NCBI GenBank assembly: GCA_937121005.1
Contig: CAKZKB010000078.1
Coordinates: 1 to 7,416 of the forward strand
Source: an uncultured cyanobacterium
GTDB lineage: Bacteria > Cyanobacteriota > Cyanobacteriia > Cyanobacteriales > Geitlerinemataceae
DNA: 7,416 bases
Direction of reading: 5' to 3'
Below, piece after piece: positions 5,869 through 7,416 of the stretch (position 1 is its first letter; every line of letters starts with the position of its first letter). A program made the translations under genes and the position numbers. Below the pieces are notes generated by a model. The model had not been told where the DNA came from. It saw only the letters and a program-made list of their open reading frames with translations, and did no database searches.

Positions 5869-6879
5869 ATGGATCTAGAAACGTCTCCAACAACAGTGGG
5901 ATCGAGTGTAGAACCGAAAAAGTTGTCGGCGATGACAATTTCCCTCGATCGCCTCGATTCTAAGTTCAAACGCATCCAACAGCTTCATGCGTTGGGAATT
6001 GTTTTAATCCCCTTTTTGGGGACGATCGCGGCAATTATCTTAGCTGTTTATCGAGGCGTAAGCGCGATCGAGATTGGCTTGCTGGCTGTCATGTATGTCA
6101 TCACCAGTTTAGCGATTACGGTTGGCTTTCACCGCCACTTTTCTCACTGTACCTTCCAAACGTATCGAGGAATACGAATTCTTCTGGCGATTTGTGGATC
6201 TATGGCTTGTCAGGGGCCAATTATTTATTGGGTTAGCAACCACCGCCGACACCATCAATATAGCGACGAACCTGGCGATACTCATTCTCCCTACTTTAAA
6301 AGCGATCGTCCTTTAACGGGATGGGCCGGATTTTGGCACGCTCATGTCGGGTGGACGTTCGATCCCGAAATCACCAATACTTTTGTGTTTGGTAAAGATT
6401 TGTTGCGCGATCGTGACATCGCCAAGGTCAATCAGCTTTACTATGCGTGGGTCGCTCTTAGTCTGTTACTTCCGACTGTTCTAGGTTGGATCCTAATCGG
6501 AAATTGGAGCGGTGCAATATCGGGATTTCTCTGGGGAGGTTGCGTTCGCTTGTTTTTAACCTATCACGTCACCAACTCCATCAATTCTGTCACCCATATT
6601 TGGGGTCGTCGTCCATTTGACACTCGGGAGCGTAGCACCAATAATATTTGGTTAGCGATTCCCACTGGTGGAGAAGCATGGCACAATAACCATCATGCGT
6701 TTCCCAATTCAGCCATTTTTGGCCTGGAATGGTGGCAACTCGATCTCGGTGGCTGGCTGATTCGTTTTCTAAAATGGATCCATTTAGCCTGGGATGTCAA
6801 GGTTCCTTCACGGAACGCGATCGCGGCTAAAAAAAAGAGTGGACAGTCCACAACATTGGACGGTAGCACTCGAGAATAG
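5869..6879 (+). CDS. Membrane di-iron fatty acyl desaturase (SCD/DesC-like)
   Basis: This 336-residue integral-membrane desaturase introduces a double bond (or, in specialised relatives, a triple bond) into a fatty acyl chain using O2 and electrons from a ferredoxin-type donor. All three histidine boxes are intact: HRHFSH (88-93), HRRHH (125-129) and HNNHH (272-276). The extra ligands of the stearoyl-CoA desaturase type are also present, in HAHVGW (157-162) and NSVTH (239-243). Hydrophobic segments lie at about 42-60, 68-87, 103-122, 190-211 and 216-233. The substrate may be acyl-ACP or lipid-bound; the FAAL next door suggests an ACP-bound chain, as for JamB-type enzymes, but regiochemistry cannot be read from the sequence. 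The C-terminal tail after residue 320 is Lys/Ser/Thr-rich and merges with heptad-like DNA. A 155-base gap with a palindromic repeat separates it from FAAL. Confidence 0.92.
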   Translation: MDLETSPTTVGSSVEPKKLSAMTISLDRLDSKFKRIQQLHALGIVLIPFLGTIAAIILAVYRGVSAIEIGLLAVMYVITSLAITVGFHRHFSHCTFQTYRGIRILLAICGSMACQGPIIYWVSNHRRHHQYSDEPGDTHSPYFKSDRPLTGWAGFWHAHVGWTFDPEITNTFVFGKDLLRDRDIAKVNQLYYAWVALSLLLPTVLGWILIGNWSGAISGFLWGGCVRLFLTYHVTNSINSVTHIWGRRPFDTRERSTNNIWLAIPTGGEAWHNNHHAFPNSAIFGLEWWQLDLGGWLIRFLKWIHLAWDVKVPSRNAIAAKKKSGQSTTLDGSTRE

Positions 6880-6896
6880 TAGACGATCGAAAATAG

Positions 6897-6945
6897 TGGA
6901 CAGTGGATAGTCGATAGTAGACAGTGAATAGTAGATAGTGGACAA
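6897..6945. repeat. Heptad tandem repeat, TGGACAG/TRGAYAG type
   Basis: Seven consecutive 7-base units: TGGACAG, TGGATAG, TCGATAG, TAGACAG, TGAATAG, TAGATAG, TGGACAA. A further degenerate unit (AAAATAG) precedes them at 6890-6896. They fill most of the gap between the desaturase stop and the AurF-like start. This is an STRR array; no regulatory role is evident. Confidence 0.85.
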
Positions 6946-6994
6946 GTGGATGGAAAAGAAGCAGCGAGCCCACCCATTAAACTAGGAAACTCCT

Positions 6995-7416
6995 ATGCTA
7001 CAAACCTTGCCTACTCGCGATCGCGTCTCGGCAAAAGGGACATTCGTTCCCAACCCCAAAGCCGAGAAGCTGATTGCCAAAACCTGGGAAAATAACACCC
7101 ATTCCGACTATACTGAAAAAATTGAGGATCTAGGGCGCAATTTCAGCTACAGCAGCGATCGAGAGTGTTATTGGAGCGATCCGGAAATCTCGCTGCTTTA
7201 CGGAACCCCTCTCTACGATCGCGCCTCCGAATCACAAAAATTGGCTCTCAATCATTTATACTGGCTGAAGTTATATCAAGGCGTGACGGCCACTGAAATT
7301 GGCGCGATTATCTACAACCAAATTGCAGGTAGTCTGTTTGAATTAGTGGGAGGATGCGATACGCTCTGTCAAGAGCTAGATCTCGAAACCTCCCAAGAAA
7401 AAATTCACGTTGCTAC
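6995..7416 (+). CDS. AurF-like di-iron oxygenase (or CylC-like halogenase), partial
   Basis: The ATG at 6995 has AGGA seven bases upstream. The frame stays open for 140 codons to the window edge, so the C-terminal part is missing. The fragment aligns by eye with the N-terminal half of AurF, the p-aminobenzoate N-oxygenase. GTPLYDRASESQKLAL (70-85) and a helix ending VTATE (97-101) match AurF's PLF...ATE region, giving a first iron ligand Glu101. QEKIH (134-138) supplies an ExxH pair, Glu135 and His138. These positions closely match AurF Glu101, Glu136 and His139. The remaining ligands would lie outside the window. The protein looks soluble, with no signal peptide or membrane helix. AurF relatives perform N-oxygenation, hydroxylation or, in the CylC branch, halogenation of unactivated fatty acyl carbons. 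Next to FAAL and a desaturase, action on an acyl-ACP is the likeliest guess. Confidence 0.75.
   Translation, partial: MLQTLPTRDRVSAKGTFVPNPKAEKLIAKTWENNTHSDYTEKIEDLGRNFSYSSDRECYWSDPEISLLYGTPLYDRASESQKLALNHLYWLKLYQGVTATEIGAIIYNQIAGSLFELVGGCDTLCQELDLETSQEKIHVA

Noticed and set aside
5373..5975. 200-codon minus-strand open frame opposite FAAL and desaturase
   Set aside because: It is antisense to two clear genes and crosses the palindromic repeat. It has no recognisable domain, so it is a shadow frame.
6890..6945. CRISPR array
   Set aside because: The 7-base units are contiguous with no spacers, and there are no cas genes. It is a simple tandem repeat.

Overview
The window is cyanobacterial chromosomal DNA. 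The HIP1 octamer GCGATCGC occurs at least 21 times in 7.4 kb (for example 197, 974, 1225, 1576, 1974, 2344, 2383, 2389, 2617, 2796, 3252, 3462, 3884, 3890, 3996, 4083, 4169, 4830, 5527, 6817 and 7017). There are also short heptanucleotide tandem repeats of the kind common in filamentous cyanobacteria, and a tRNA gene carries a group I intron. The genus cannot be told from this sequence.

Left part, minus strand (about 171-2688). An ECF-type sigma factor (2688-2125) overlaps by four bases a small single-pass membrane anti-sigma candidate (2128-1823). After a 106-base gap holding two perfect hairpins comes a secreted Spy/CpxP-like LTxxQ protein (1716-1192), then the 23S rRNA 2'-O-methyltransferase RlmB (1049-171). 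Sigma factor, membrane anchor and periplasmic Spy-like protein look like one envelope-stress or metal-sensing unit. RlmB is a housekeeping gene that merely shares the direction. Bases 1-170 hold nothing I can support.

Centre (2689-3249). This gene-poor stretch has heptad repeats near 2691-2707 and 2834-2865. They are followed by tRNA-Arg(CCU), whose anticodon loop is split after base 36 by a 218-nt ORF-less group I intron of the Azoarcus tRNA-Ile type (IC3-like).

Right part, plus strand (3250 to the end). A membrane-anchored YdcF/DUF218 protein is followed after 49 bases by a stand-alone fatty acyl-AMP ligase (FAAL). Next come a stearoyl-desaturase-type membrane di-iron desaturase and the first 140 codons of an AurF-like (possibly CylC-like) di-iron oxygenase or halogenase, cut by the window edge. 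The inferred logic is that FAAL adenylates a free fatty acid and loads it on an acyl carrier protein encoded elsewhere, after which two different di-iron enzymes modify the chain. This recalls the FAAL-desaturase-ACP alkyne cassette (JamABC) and the FAAL/CylC start of cylindrocyclophane pathways, but the combination here may be a distinct lipid or natural-product pathway. It is the most interesting content of the window. The intergenic gaps in this cluster are filled with a 112-bp palindromic repeat and a heptad array.
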